Shown here: piece by piece, positions 8,703 through 17,940 of the stretch
Numbering within the stretch: position 1 is the first letter of the stretch
Layout of the letters: each line of letters opens with the position of its first letter
DNA from: Lacibacter sediminis
GTDB lineage: Bacteria > Bacteroidota > Bacteroidia > Chitinophagales > Chitinophagaceae
Reading direction: 5' to 3'
NCBI RefSeq assembly: GCF_014168535.1
Contig: NZ_CP060007.1
Coordinates: 1,426,001 to 1,490,000 of the forward strand
Length of the DNA stretch: 64,000 nucleotides
Notes under the pieces: model-generated
Told to the model about the DNA's origin: nothing
What the model saw: only the letters and a program-made list of their open reading frames with translations
The model's database searches: none
Program-made: the position numbers and the translations under genes

Positions 8703-10256
8703 ATGAAAAAGTATTTACTCCTGTTATCAGTAGGGATATTTCTTTCAACTTATAACATTCTTCTCGCACAATGCAATGTCACAAACGTAATTGTAAGTAA
8801 TATTCGAACTTCTCCATCCGGCAACGACAGTTTGTTGTATACGATCGATCTTCAATTTAATGCTACGGTAAATGGCGGCAACAAAGACGTATGGCTTCAT
8901 ATGTGGCGGGAGACTGATTATCCGGCAACAACAATGCAACGATATAATTGCAACGGCCAGCAAAGCACAGCACCTGCACCTTCTACATTTACAGATGCCA
9001 ATAACAACCTTGATGTATTAGATAAAGCATTTCTCACTTTTGGGTTTGATGATAACGCAATCAGCACAAACGTTCCGGCAACAACAGGTATTTTTACCAA
9101 TTACCATTATGATGCTGCAGTTACCCCTAACTACCTTGGTGCAACTATTTATAAAATTGCACATAATACCGATCCTAATGTAGACCATGTTTATATTCAG
9201 GACCTGTCATTTAAAGTCAGCAACACTGCGCTTGATTTTTTACAGGTTCGGGCATTTAGTTGGTCAACTGTAGGCGATCAACGTCCGCAATGTTGGGGAT
9301 GTGGTGAAACATTTGTGGTAGGCGACCCTGTTGTATCAGGTTCTGTTAACTGCACATCAACAAGAACATATAATTTAAATATTCAAAGCAAATTTGATGA
9401 TGTAACTGTTCCCGGTATTGAAACTATTTCAGGCTACTATCGTTTGTATATTGATGTAGACAGAAGTGGGGCAATTAATGAGGGTATTGATATTCTTGCG
9501 CAAACAACTACAAACTTCAATACAGGGGTTTTGCCAGGTACAGTTTTGCCGGGATTCAAAAGTGCTTATGTGGGTTCAGTATTATCATTCAACAACTATA
9601 CATTTCAGAATGGCGACACTAACTCAAATAAGCCGTTGATTGCATTGGTAAACATTACCACTCCCGGTTATCTTGGAGCTGGTGTAACAGGCATTATGAA
9701 CAACCCATGTACAGTTTTACCTGTTGAAATGTTGAGTTTTAAAGCTCAGCGTGTATTTAATAATGTGAACCTCTCTTGGGAATCTGCACAGGAATTTAAT
9801 TTCAGTGGATTTGATGTGCAACGAAAAGTTGGGAAAGCTGCATATACAAGTATTGGATTTGTAACAGCCAAAGCAAATGACGGCGGTGGCACCGCTTATT
9901 ATTTCACTGATGCAGATCTTACTTCAGGAACAAATGTGTTGTACCGCTTGCGGATTGTCGATAAAGATGGTGGATACACTTACAGTGATATCAGAGCTAT
10001 TCGCAATAATGCTCAGAAAATTGATGTGTCTGTTTATCCTAATCCCAGCAATGGATTCTTTGCAATTGCTGTTCCTGAAGACGCAGGTTTGTATGACGTA
10101 ATACTAACTGATGTAACCGGAAGGACTTTGAAATCACTGAACGGCTTGCGTAACCAGTCATTACAAATGAATAATCTCAATCCGGGAATATATATTCTAA
10201 AGATATGGTTCCGTGAAACAGGCGAAACTATTACAGAAAGAATAGTTGTAAAATAA
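8703..10256 (+). CDS. Secreted protein with T9SS type A sorting domain, paralogue 3
   Basis: A 517-residue exported protein. I take the ATG at 8703, which begins a normal signal peptide (MKKYLLLL, cleavage near LLAQ); a TTG nine bases upstream is less likely. The domain order equals that of paralogue 2: the N-terminal domain with PQCWGCGETF and VGDPVVSGS, a calcium-loop-like DVDRSGAINEGID, an FnIII-like segment (FSGFDVQRK), then YPNPSNG and the T9SS tail ending ETITERIVVK. It is more diverged in the C-terminal half than paralogues 1 and 2 are from each other. Function unknown; probably a surface or secreted product. Confidence 0.85.
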   Translation: MKKYLLLLSVGIFLSTYNILLAQCNVTNVIVSNIRTSPSGNDSLLYTIDLQFNATVNGGNKDVWLHMWRETDYPATTMQRYNCNGQQSTAPAPSTFTDANNNLDVLDKAFLTFGFDDNAISTNVPATTGIFTNYHYDAAVTPNYLGATIYKIAHNTDPNVDHVYIQDLSFKVSNTALDFLQVRAFSWSTVGDQRPQCWGCGETFVVGDPVVSGSVNCTSTRTYNLNIQSKFDDVTVPGIETISGYYRLYIDVDRSGAINEGIDILAQTTTNFNTGVLPGTVLPGFKSAYVGSVLSFNNYTFQNGDTNSNKPLIALVNITTPGYLGAGVTGIMNNPCTVLPVEMLSFKAQRVFNNVNLSWESAQEFNFSGFDVQRKVGKAAYTSIGFVTAKANDGGGTAYYFTDADLTSGTNVLYRLRIVDKDGGYTYSDIRAIRNNAQKIDVSVYPNPSNGFFAIAVPEDAGLYDVILTDVTGRTLKSLNGLRNQSLQMNNLNPGIYILKIWFRETGETITERIVVK

Positions 10257-10280
10257 GTAGTGACGGGGATTGATAACAGC

Positions 10281-10307
10281 AGCGGGGCTCTCAGAGCCCC
10301 GCTTTTT
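10281..10307. terminator. Bidirectional terminator between paralogue 3 and ispH
   Basis: A ten-base stem (AGCGGGGCTC / GAGCCCCGCT) with a three-base loop and a T run on the plus side. It sits between two converging stop codons and abuts the ispH stop; on the minus side the T run is weak. Confidence 0.85.
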
Positions 10308-11532
10308 ATTTGTAAGATTCTTTTAGTTGTTGAAATGCATCGGCTGCATTGCATGTTACAGCAAGTTTATCCATCACTGCTTCTACCAATGAATCGGGGC
10401 AAGAAGCTCCGCTGCTGATGAGAATTTTAACCGGTCGTTTTGCAGGAAAAAAATCTTTCGTAATATATTCTTTCTTGTCATGAAAATTGAAATGCATGAT
10501 CTCAGTTGAAGAAAGAATCTTGTCTGTACTGTTAATAAAATAGGTGGGGAGTTTTTCTTCACACAACTCAACAAGATGAGTAGTGTTTGAACTGTTATAT
10601 CCACCAACAATCACCGCAATATCGGCGTCTGTTTCGAGTAATCCTGTTATAGCTGTTTGATTGTCATTGGTAGCATAACAAAGTGTATCTCTTGTATCAG
10701 CAAAACGTTCACTTATGTTTTGTGCATTTAAATTGTAATGCTTCATCACAAGAGCTTTCAGATATTCAGCAATGGCTTGTGTATCACTGGCGAGTTGTGT
10801 TGTTTGATTTACGACACCAAACCGTTCAAGGTCTTTTGTAATATCAAACCCATTTGAATAAAGTCCTTTAAACTCTTCATAGAACTGTTCAGCTGGTTTT
10901 TCACCAGTGATATATTTTCCCAGCTCAATGGTTTCTTTCATGTCATTCACGATCACAGTAGGTGTGTGTGAACTTGCATGCGAAAACGTGGCTCTTGTTT
11001 CTTCGTGTTTTGGCTTACCGTGTACAACAATTGAATAACCTTTTCCAGCAATCTGTTCGCTTCGGTTCCATACTTTTTCTACGAAAGGGCAAGTTGTATT
11101 ATATTTTTCTGTTGCAATACCTTTTGCGTTTAACATCTCTTCAATATCGAGCGTTGTTCCAAAAGCAGGAATGATCACAACATCATCACTCCTGATCTCA
11201 TCAAATGGAATTAATTGCTTACCGTAAGTATCCTGCAGGAACTGTACACCACGTTCAATAAGTGTCGCATTCACCTGTGGATTGTGGATCATCTCACTCA
11301 ACAAAAAAATACGTTTGCCTTTGTTTTCTTCAATTGTTTTAAACGCAATCTCAATTGCATTTTCCACGCCATAACAAAAACCGAAATGGCGTGCAAGGTA
11401 AAACTGAACCGGTCCCAGATCAAGAAGGGTAGGCGAGAAATCTTTTTTCAGCTTGTCTTGCTCTTTTCGTTTTGCCTTAATGCCTGAGATGAGTTGGCTA
11501 CGGTAGATATTTGGTACTTCAAACTTTTTCAT
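10306..11532 (-). CDS. ispH: 4-hydroxy-3-methylbut-2-enyl diphosphate reductase
   Basis: A 408-residue iron-sulfur enzyme catalysing the last step of the MEP isoprenoid pathway, giving IPP and DMAPP. The three cluster cysteines are visible: C53 in FGFCYGV, C148 in NTTCPFV and C378 in SGASCPDS. EMIHNPQVN and VVGGYNSSNT are also family motifs. It is about 90 residues longer than the E. coli type, with a basic N-terminal extension of some 40 residues and a longer middle region (around GLYSNGFDITKDLERF). This resembles the long IspH class known from cyanobacteria and plastids. It stands alone with its own promoter. Confidence 0.93.
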   Translation of the reverse strand: MKKFEVPNIYRSQLISGIKAKRKEQDKLKKDFSPTLLDLGPVQFYLARHFGFCYGVENAIEIAFKTIEENKGKRIFLLSEMIHNPQVNATLIERGVQFLQDTYGKQLIPFDEIRSDDVVIIPAFGTTLDIEEMLNAKGIATEKYNTTCPFVEKVWNRSEQIAGKGYSIVVHGKPKHEETRATFSHASSHTPTVIVNDMKETIELGKYITGEKPAEQFYEEFKGLYSNGFDITKDLERFGVVNQTTQLASDTQAIAEYLKALVMKHYNLNAQNISERFADTRDTLCYATNDNQTAITGLLETDADIAVIVGGYNSSNTTHLVELCEEKLPTYFINSTDKILSSTEIMHFNFHDKKEYITKDFFPAKRPVKILISSGASCPDSLVEAVMDKLAVTCNAADAFQQLKESYK

Positions 11533-11550
11533 GTCGTTTTATAACAAGTG

Positions 11551-11558
11551 CAAAGGTA
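11551..11558 (-). promoter_or_regulatory. -7 box of the ispH promoter
   Basis: The minus strand reads TACCTTTG (TAnnTTTG), ending 18 bases before the ispH ATG. No clear -33 TTG is visible at the usual spacing. Confidence 0.6.
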
Positions 11559-11666
11559 CATGGTTTACCAGTGGGCGAGAGTATTTTGCCCAAGGTTTGA
11601 TTTTCTATTGCTTACTACAGGCTGTTTGCTGATTGGTTCGTATCATTGAGGCGAATTATAACTACT

Positions 11667-12947
11667 ATGTCCACTGAATTCAGGCCCGCAGCTTGGGTAA
11701 GCTCCACGAATATTTATGAAGTGAATCTTCGTCAGTACACGGCTGAAGGTACTTTTCTTGCATTTTCAAAACATCTAACGAGATTAAAAGATATGGGTGT
11801 TGAAGTGATCTGGTTCATGCCGGTAACACCAATATCCGTCCATAACAGGAAGGGTACGCTTGGCAGCTACTATGCATGTTCCAGTTACATTGATACAAAC
11901 CCGGAATTTGGAACGGTCGATGAATTTAAAGCATTAGTGAAATCGATCCATGCATTGGGCATGAAGGTGATCATTGATTGGGTGGCCAACCATACCGGAT
12001 GGGATCATGAATGGACGATTTCGCATCCGAGGTTTTACACGCAGGATCATGAAGGCAACTTTAAACCACCCGTTGAAAACTGGGAAGATGTCATCCATCT
12101 CAATTTTTATAATGCTGCATTACGCAGAGCGATGATCGATGCGATGAAGTTTTGGGTGAATGATTGTGGTATTGATGGCTTCCGTTGCGATATGGCCATG
12201 CTGGTACCCGTTGATTTTTGGAAAGAAGCAAGAACTGAATTAGATCAAATCCGTCCTCTTTTCTGGCTGGGCGAATTCGATCAATGGAATGATGAGGCAT
12301 ATGCATATGTATTCGACATCAGCTACACCTGGCATTGGATGCATATATCTGAAGAATTTTACAAGAACCATCGCCGGATGGTTGAATTGGATAAAGCACT
12401 CACAGGTTACAAGCAGAAACAACCATCGCATCACTTACATTCTTTCTTCACGAGTAATCATGATGAGAATAGCTGGAATGGCTCTGAATATGAAAAGTAT
12501 GGTGCAATGGCATTGCCCCTGGCTGTTTTCAGTTGTACGTGGACTGGTGTTCCGTTATTATACAGCGGACAGGAGTTGCCAAATAATAAACGACTGGCAT
12601 TTTTTGATAAGGATGAGATTGAATGGACGGAACAACCGGTGTTGCATACATTCTATCGAAAGTTACTTGGTCTGCGCAAAGACTATCCATCTTTATTAGG
12701 TCATGATGAACATAATATTATTTGGCGAATAGCTACAGATCATCCCGATGAAGTGTTTTGCTTTGTTAGAAAAAACAAAGAACAGGAATTATTAGTGTTG
12801 CTGAACTTCTCAGAGAAACCTGTTAATCTCATTTTACATGATCTGCGGGTGAGAGGTGAATTCAGTGATATTTTTTCAACTGATAAAAAAGATGCAGCAG
12901 ATACATTTACTCTTGAGCCCTGGGGATATAAAGTAATGATCAAATAA
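11667..12947 (+). CDS. GH13 family alpha-amylase-like glycoside hydrolase
   Basis: A 426-residue (beta/alpha)8 enzyme. I use the ATG at 11667 (MSTEFRP) rather than an in-frame TTG 21 bases upstream. The four GH13 regions are visible: I DWVANHTG, II GFRCDMA with nucleophile D175, III GEFD with acid/base E203, and IV TSNHDENSW with D266. A short C-terminal beta domain ends the protein. There is no signal peptide, so it is probably cytoplasmic and may act on alpha-glucans or maltodextrins; the precise specificity is not readable. It stands alone between two terminators. Confidence 0.88.
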   Translation: MSTEFRPAAWVSSTNIYEVNLRQYTAEGTFLAFSKHLTRLKDMGVEVIWFMPVTPISVHNRKGTLGSYYACSSYIDTNPEFGTVDEFKALVKSIHALGMKVIIDWVANHTGWDHEWTISHPRFYTQDHEGNFKPPVENWEDVIHLNFYNAALRRAMIDAMKFWVNDCGIDGFRCDMAMLVPVDFWKEARTELDQIRPLFWLGEFDQWNDEAYAYVFDISYTWHWMHISEEFYKNHRRMVELDKALTGYKQKQPSHHLHSFFTSNHDENSWNGSEYEKYGAMALPLAVFSCTWTGVPLLYSGQELPNNKRLAFFDKDEIEWTEQPVLHTFYRKLLGLRKDYPSLLGHDEHNIIWRIATDHPDEVFCFVRKNKEQELLVLLNFSEKPVNLILHDLRVRGEFSDIFSTDKKDAADTFTLEPWGYKVMIK

Positions 12948-12982
12948 AAAAAATCCCTCGTTTAAAACGAGGGATTTTTTTT
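12946..12982. terminator. Bidirectional terminator between the GH13 gene and htrA
   Basis: A perfect palindromic stem around TCCCTCGTTT / AAACGAGGGA, flanked by an A run on the left and a T run on the right, so it can serve both converging genes. Confidence 0.92.
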
Positions 12983-13003
12983 ATGAGTTATCTGCGTTTT
13001 TTA

Positions 13004-14503
13004 TTATGGCTCATTACGCAGATCGTTAATTGCATATTGGTAAACTCCTTCATAGCCGGGATATATACCTTCAATGATGATGCTGTTACCTGCATTATCA
13101 ATTGCTTTCTTAAGATCATCTACAGATTTTACAGCTTTGCCGCCTGCACGAACAATAATAAATCCTTTTTTGATCGTTGTTTGTTCTGCAATTAAACCAT
13201 CACTTAAGGCCTGTACAACCACACCACCTTCAACGCCGTACTCTTTTGCTTTCTTAGCATCGAGTGTAGTTAACTCAGCACCCAGGCGATCGATCGCAGA
13301 TGTTTTAACGATCTCAGTATTGCCGCTGCTGTTTTTTAATGTGAGTACAGCTGTTCCTTCTTTACCATTTCTCAGGTAAGTAACATTTATTTTCTGACCT
13401 GGACGATAGCTGGCAACAGTACCGGTTAATTCATACCAGGTAGCAACAGTTTTGTTATCGAGTTTAATGATCTTATCACCTTTCTTTAAACCGGCATCTT
13501 CAGCGGCACTGTTACTCATTACTTCACCTACAACAACACCATCGCCTTCTTTAATTTGTGAGTCAGTATTTTCATCAGCATTTGCTTCCGGACGAATGCC
13601 AAGAAATGCACGTTGTACAGTTCCGAACTTAATTAAGTCATCAACAACTTTCTTCACAATGTTTACAGGAATTGCATAAGAATAACCTGCGTATGTTCCG
13701 GTGGGTGAAGCGATTGCTGCGTTAATACCAATCAGCTGCCCGCTCGTATTTACCAATGCGCCACCACTGTTACCTTGGTTTACGGCAGCATCTGTTTGAA
13801 TAAAGCTTTCAACCACATTTGCATTACGTCCTGCTTTACGTTGATTGATACCAAGGAAACGATACTTGGCACTAACAATACCCGCAGTAACAGTAGTTTC
13901 CAATGTTAAAGGATAACCAACTGCTAATACCCACTGACCAAGCTTCACTTCATCAGAATTTCCATAGAGTAAGTAAGGGAAACCACTGCCTTCAATTTTT
14001 ACAACAGCCAGATCAGTATTTGCATCTGTTGCAACTACTTTTGCTTTGTATTGTTTTTTGTTATGGAGTGTAACAGTTACTTCATCGGCACCATCAACTA
14101 CGTGATTGTTGGTAACGATATATCCATCTGCAGAAATAAACACACCACTACCACTTGCCATTTGCGGACGATTGCTTTGAGGACCTCCGAAGAAATCATC
14201 AAAAAATTCATCACCGAAAATATCTCCAAACGGACTGCGGCGTTTTTGTTGATTATTGGTTTGTGTTGGATTTGTTTTTGTTTTGATATGCACTACTCCC
14301 GCAACAGTAGAGTTCGCTGCCGCTTCAAAATCAACCGGACCAGGTGTACCACCTCCATCAAACAAACCTGCGTAGTTAACAGGTAACTGACCTTGACTTT
14401 GGGCCACAGAATTAGTCCGTGTGAGTTTTGCATAGAGGAAAACACTTGAGAGAGCTGTAACGGCACTCACAAGTACGGTTACCAGAATGTGTTTTGCTTT
14501 CAT
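13004..14503 (-). CDS. degP: HtrA/DegP-family periplasmic serine protease
   Basis: A 499-residue protease/chaperone of envelope quality control. The start at 14503 (MKAKHIL) opens a signal anchor or signal peptide; the longer reading frame adds 33 residues with no such feature. Trypsin-like triad: H134 in TNNHVVDGAD, D164 in ANTDLAVVK and S246 in QGNSGGALV. Two PDZ domains follow (about 300-390 and 400-490; GLKKGDKI and GVEGGVVV are seen). A glycine/phenylalanine and glutamine-rich stretch before the catalytic domain (FGDIFGDEFFDDFF) resembles the LA-loop region of Bacteroidota HtrA proteins. It is probably exported to the periplasm. Confidence 0.92.
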   Translation of the reverse strand: MKAKHILVTVLVSAVTALSSVFLYAKLTRTNSVAQSQGQLPVNYAGLFDGGGTPGPVDFEAAANSTVAGVVHIKTKTNPTQTNNQQKRRSPFGDIFGDEFFDDFFGGPQSNRPQMASGSGVFISADGYIVTNNHVVDGADEVTVTLHNKKQYKAKVVATDANTDLAVVKIEGSGFPYLLYGNSDEVKLGQWVLAVGYPLTLETTVTAGIVSAKYRFLGINQRKAGRNANVVESFIQTDAAVNQGNSGGALVNTSGQLIGINAAIASPTGTYAGYSYAIPVNIVKKVVDDLIKFGTVQRAFLGIRPEANADENTDSQIKEGDGVVVGEVMSNSAAEDAGLKKGDKIIKLDNKTVATWYELTGTVASYRPGQKINVTYLRNGKEGTAVLTLKNSSGNTEIVKTSAIDRLGAELTTLDAKKAKEYGVEGGVVVQALSDGLIAEQTTIKKGFIIVRAGGKAVKSVDDLKKAIDNAGNSIIIEGIYPGYEGVYQYAINDLRNEP

Positions 14504-14744
14504 GTTTATATTTCTTTTTTTATTTTGATTATCAAAGGATGTGCCTTTCGGTTTGTAAAATAACAAAGCTGACATCATTTCAGAACTACCACGAAGCCAC
14601 ATTTAACAAACAGTTATGAAGACCTTCGTAGTTATGCTAAAGTTACAGATTTCTTGTCTTTGAGCTGTAGTAGAAACGTCAAACCTGCTGTCATTTAACG
14701 TTACGTTCTGTCATTTGGTATTCATGCAAGCGAGAAGCATGGCA
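14504..14744. other. Gene-free stretch between gdh terminator and htrA
   Basis: About 240 bases with no coding potential in frame with neighbours. It should hold the htrA promoter, but no TAnnTTTG box with a fitting -33 is obvious on the minus strand. Confidence 0.4.
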
Positions 14745-14775
14745 CAAAAAAATCCCGTTGGAAAACCAACGGGAT
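14745..14775 (-). terminator. Terminator of the glutamate dehydrogenase gene
   Basis: A ten-base stem (ATCCCGTTGG / CCAACGGGAT) with a four-base loop. On the minus strand it is followed by a run of seven T, 24 bases after the stop codon. Confidence 0.92.
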
Positions 14776-14798
14776 GTGGAATAAGCAATTGGTTTATG

Positions 14799-16217
14799 TT
14801 ATGGGAAAATGCCAAGCTCAACATAGCTGGTAGCTACTTTGTTGATGGCAACCACATAAGCCGCAGTACGCATATCAGGAATTGAAGGATTTTGTTTCCA
14901 GCAATCCATCACTTCGTTTACAGCTGTGATCATGGTTTCTTCCAATCCACTATAAACAAGATCCACTTCATCGGGACCATGTGTGATAATATCTCTGTGT
15001 TCTTTCTTTACTTTCTTGCCACTCAGGAATTCCATCTGGCCAAGAATATTGGTGTTCAGATTTTCGGTGAAACGTTTTTCCAAACGGCCATAACGAACAT
15101 GGCTCAGGTTTTTCAACCATTCGAAATAAGATACCGTTACACCACCGGCATTCAGGAACATATCAGGAACAACCAATACACCTTTTGCTGCAAATACTTC
15201 ATCAGCATCCGGCGTAAGAGGTCCGTTGGCAGCTTCGCCAATGATCTTTGCTTTAATGCGTGGAGCATTGTCGCCATTAATGACGTTTTCCAAAGCCGCA
15301 GGAATTAAAATATCGCAATCAAGCTCTAAAGCATCAGTTGTATTGGTAATAGTTGTAGCGCCCGGGAAATTCACGATCGATCCGGTCTTCTTTCTGAATT
15401 CAATCAACTCATCTTCATGCAAACCTTCAGGATTAAACACAGCACCATCATGCTCTGAAATAGCGATGATCTTTGCACCATTCTCTCTGAAAAATTTAGC
15501 GGTGTGATAGCCCACGTTTCCGATACCTTGTACAACTACACGCTTGCCTTCAACACCTGTGGTTAAGCCAAGCTTGCTCATCACTTCAGGCATGTTGCAT
15601 ACTTCACGGATACCGTAAAAAACACCGAGACCTGTTGCTTCACGACGGCCTCTTACACCCCCTTGTGTAATTGGCTTACCTGTTACACAACCTGCGGCAT
15701 CAATTTCGCCGGGGCGAAGAGACGCGTATGTATCAACGATCCAGGCCATTTCACGTTCGCCTGTACCATAGTCAGGAGCAGGTACATCAATACCGGGGCC
15801 AATAAAGTTTTTCTTTACAAGCTCTGATGTATAACGACGTGTGATCTTTTCAAGTTCATAAGCAGTGTGGTTGCGGGGGTTGATCTTGATGCCACCTTTA
15901 GCACCACCGAACGGAACATTTACAATGGCACACTTATAGGTCATCAATGATGCAAGAGCCATTACCTCATCCTGGTTTACTTCTTCACTGAAACGGATAC
16001 CACCTTTGCAAGGTGATTTGTGCTGCGAGTGTTGCACACGGTAAGCTTCAATTACTTCAATGCTTCCATCGTCCATTTTAACGGGGAAACGCATTTGGTA
16101 AACACTGTTACATTGTTTGATCTGTTCAAGGATACCCTTATCCCATTTTGTAAAAGCGGCAGCTTTATCAAAGCTCTGTTCTACTGCACCGAAGAAACTG
16201 TAATTCGTAGTTGACAT
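14799..16217 (-). CDS. Glutamate dehydrogenase (Glu/Leu/Phe/Val dehydrogenase family)
   Basis: A 472-residue NAD(P)-dependent enzyme interconverting glutamate and 2-oxoglutarate plus ammonia. The substrate-side motif PFGGAKGGI carries the catalytic lysine (K107). KGGIRF binds substrate, and the Rossmann motif GIGNVG near 225 binds the cofactor. It is somewhat longer than most hexameric GDHs (about 420-450 residues). Leucine or phenylalanine dehydrogenase is less likely because these are shorter. It is the last gene of a minus-strand run tdk-ccmB-ccmC-ccmD-gdh, 34 bases after the ccmD-like gene, and ends at a strong terminator. Confidence 0.88.
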   Translation of the reverse strand: MSTTNYSFFGAVEQSFDKAAAFTKWDKGILEQIKQCNSVYQMRFPVKMDDGSIEVIEAYRVQHSQHKSPCKGGIRFSEEVNQDEVMALASLMTYKCAIVNVPFGGAKGGIKINPRNHTAYELEKITRRYTSELVKKNFIGPGIDVPAPDYGTGEREMAWIVDTYASLRPGEIDAAGCVTGKPITQGGVRGRREATGLGVFYGIREVCNMPEVMSKLGLTTGVEGKRVVVQGIGNVGYHTAKFFRENGAKIIAISEHDGAVFNPEGLHEDELIEFRKKTGSIVNFPGATTITNTTDALELDCDILIPAALENVINGDNAPRIKAKIIGEAANGPLTPDADEVFAAKGVLVVPDMFLNAGGVTVSYFEWLKNLSHVRYGRLEKRFTENLNTNILGQMEFLSGKKVKKEHRDIITHGPDEVDLVYSGLEETMITAVNEVMDCWKQNPSIPDMRTAAYVVAINKVATSYVELGIFP

Positions 16218-16251
16218 ACAATCGTTTTTTTAATTTAATATATAGCAAGCG

Positions 16252-16479
16252 TTAATCTTTCTGTTGTTTTTCCAGTTTGCTGAGTTTCCTGTCGATACGG
16301 AATACATAGCCAATTAGACCAAATAAGATGATGAGACAAACCACCACCACTACATAAATTTTTCCATTGCTGCGCATGGCATCAGCCATTTCTGCCTGCT
16401 CTGTTTGGGCAGCTGCAGAAAATGAGATCAACAGGAGGTTGAGGGTGAGAAGAACAATAGTTGCGAGAACTTTTTTCAT
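16252..16479 (-). CDS. CcmD-like small membrane protein
   Basis: A 75-residue protein with an N-terminal hydrophobic signal or membrane segment (residues 4-24, ending AAAQ), a central membrane helix (about 40-61, IYVVVVVCLIILFG) and a basic tail with a heptad-like KLSKLEKQQ. It starts within a TAATG overlap at the stop of the CcmC-like gene, which implies coupled translation. Position and topology point to CcmD, the small subunit that helps release haem-loaded CcmE from CcmABC. Sequence similarity of CcmD proteins is too weak to prove this by eye. Confidence 0.65.
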   Translation of the reverse strand: MKKVLATIVLLTLNLLLISFSAAAQTEQAEMADAMRSNGKIYVVVVVCLIILFGLIGYVFRIDRKLSKLEKQQKD

Positions 16480-17171
16480 TACAAAAGTGATTTATCGGCC
16501 AATAACCGGGTTCTGATTTTGAGTGTAGTGATCCAGACAGCTAACAATGTCCAACCAATAACCGCAGGGTAGAATACAATTCGTAAGCGGCTATCAATAT
16601 CATTAAAGTTGAGTGCAGGATTGCCGCTGTCACTACCCGGTGCACCGGGGTGTAAACTGCCCACTAATCTTGGAATGATCCAGATAGTAGGGAAGAGCAT
16701 AACAAATGCAAAGACATTATATACTGCCGTTACTCTTGCTTTCTTATCCATGTCAGTAAAACTTCCACGCAAAACAAAATAGGCGCAGTAAATGAGAATG
16801 GCGATGCCTGCTCCTAACAACTTTGGTTCTTTGAGAATATTACTGAGCGATTGCCCCTGATCTGTAACCCAGGTATAATTTGCCCAAACTGCACCTGTTG
16901 CATAGCCCAGCAAACCAAGGAACGTACCCGTGCCTGCAAACGCCGATGCGTAAATGTCGTGCTTGTATTGTTGCTTACTGAGATACTTAATGCTGTACAC
17001 AAGACTCACCCCAAACAGTATCATCATCGCAAACCACATACTTACATGAAAGTAGAGGTTGCGAATTGATTCATTTAAAATAAAAAGACGGGGTACATCC
17101 ATCAAGAAACCACCAACAATGGTGTAAACGAGTAAAATAACTGACGCTATCTTCCACCAGGATTTATGCAT
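16479..17171 (-). CDS. ccmC: CcmC/CcsA-type haem handling protein for cytochrome c maturation
   Basis: A 230-residue integral membrane protein with about six membrane helices. I use the ATG at 17171 (MHKSWWK) because the nine residues before it in the longer frame are polar and cysteine-rich. The two haem-ligand histidines are recognisable in LYFHVSMW and SLHPGAPG, as in CcmC. The tryptophan-rich WWD-type loop is present only in reduced form (AVWANYTWVTD). CcmC presents haem to CcmE (family knowledge). It lies between ccmB and the ccmD-like gene; ccmA is not in this window. Confidence 0.85.
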   Translation of the reverse strand: MHKSWWKIASVILLVYTIVGGFLMDVPRLFILNESIRNLYFHVSMWFAMMILFGVSLVYSIKYLSKQQYKHDIYASAFAGTGTFLGLLGYATGAVWANYTWVTDQGQSLSNILKEPKLLGAGIAILIYCAYFVLRGSFTDMDKKARVTAVYNVFAFVMLFPTIWIIPRLVGSLHPGAPGSDSGNPALNFNDIDSRLRIVFYPAVIGWTLLAVWITTLKIRTRLLADKSLL

Positions 17172-17245
17172 ATAATCAGCTTTACAAAACAAACACAAAC
17201 ATTTGTTCTGCTTGTTTAAAGTGCGGCAAAGTTAGTGGTTGAATA

Positions 17246-17908
17246 TTAATCTTTCCATAAAAAGGGAAACAAAATCATGCAAAGCGCCAGCACCAGCACG
17301 TCGAGTCCGCCCAACAAGAAAACCATTTGAAAAACAGCACCTTCTTTAAAAATTTCACCAAAAGCCGACTTGGAAATACGGATAAGCAATAATAACTGAG
17401 GGATAATAACCGGGAATCCCATGATGACCATGATCGCTGCATTTTGATTAGCCCTTGAAGCAATTGCGGCCATCAACGTAAACACAAGGCTCATGCTGAT
17501 GCCACCAAGGATGGTGATACCAATAAATTCGCCGGCATGTAAAAAAGGGCCACCGAGGAAAAAACTGAATGTGATGAGGCTGAGTAAACTCATTACCAAC
17601 ATCAATAAGATATTATACAACAGCTTTGCAAGAATAAATTCCTGTGCACTGGTAAGGGTATAATAATAAAGCATACGGCCACGACTTTCCTGCAGAAAGC
17701 TTTTAGCCACGGCATTAATGCTGATGAACAACATGTTTACCCAAAATAAAGCGTTCCAGGTGCTTCCATCGGGTTCGTTGATGGCCAGGAATAACACATA
17801 CACCGTACAGGCGATATATAATACAATGCCATAAAAAGTGTACTGCTGTCTTATTTCAAGCAACAGATCTTTTTTAAAGAGTGCAATTATTTTTTTTGAA
17901 GAAGCCAA
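17246..17908 (-). CDS. ccmB: Haem exporter protein CcmB
   Basis: A 220-residue membrane protein with six predicted helices and the CcmB features FKKDLLLEIRQQ near the N-terminus and FLQESRGRMLYY at about 90. It is the membrane part of the CcmAB ABC complex that powers release of holo-CcmE in cytochrome c maturation. The ATPase CcmA is not encoded next to it, so it must be elsewhere or missing. It lies 32 bases downstream of tdk and 74 bases upstream of ccmC on the same strand. Confidence 0.88.
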   Translation of the reverse strand: MASSKKIIALFKKDLLLEIRQQYTFYGIVLYIACTVYVLFLAINEPDGSTWNALFWVNMLFISINAVAKSFLQESRGRMLYYYTLTSAQEFILAKLLYNILLMLVMSLLSLITFSFFLGGPFLHAGEFIGITILGGISMSLVFTLMAAIASRANQNAAIMVIMGFPVIIPQLLLLIRISKSAFGEIFKEGAVFQMVFLLGGLDVLVLALCMILFPFLWKD

Positions 17909-17940
17909 TATGAAAGAGATGATTTGTGATTGAATGGTTG

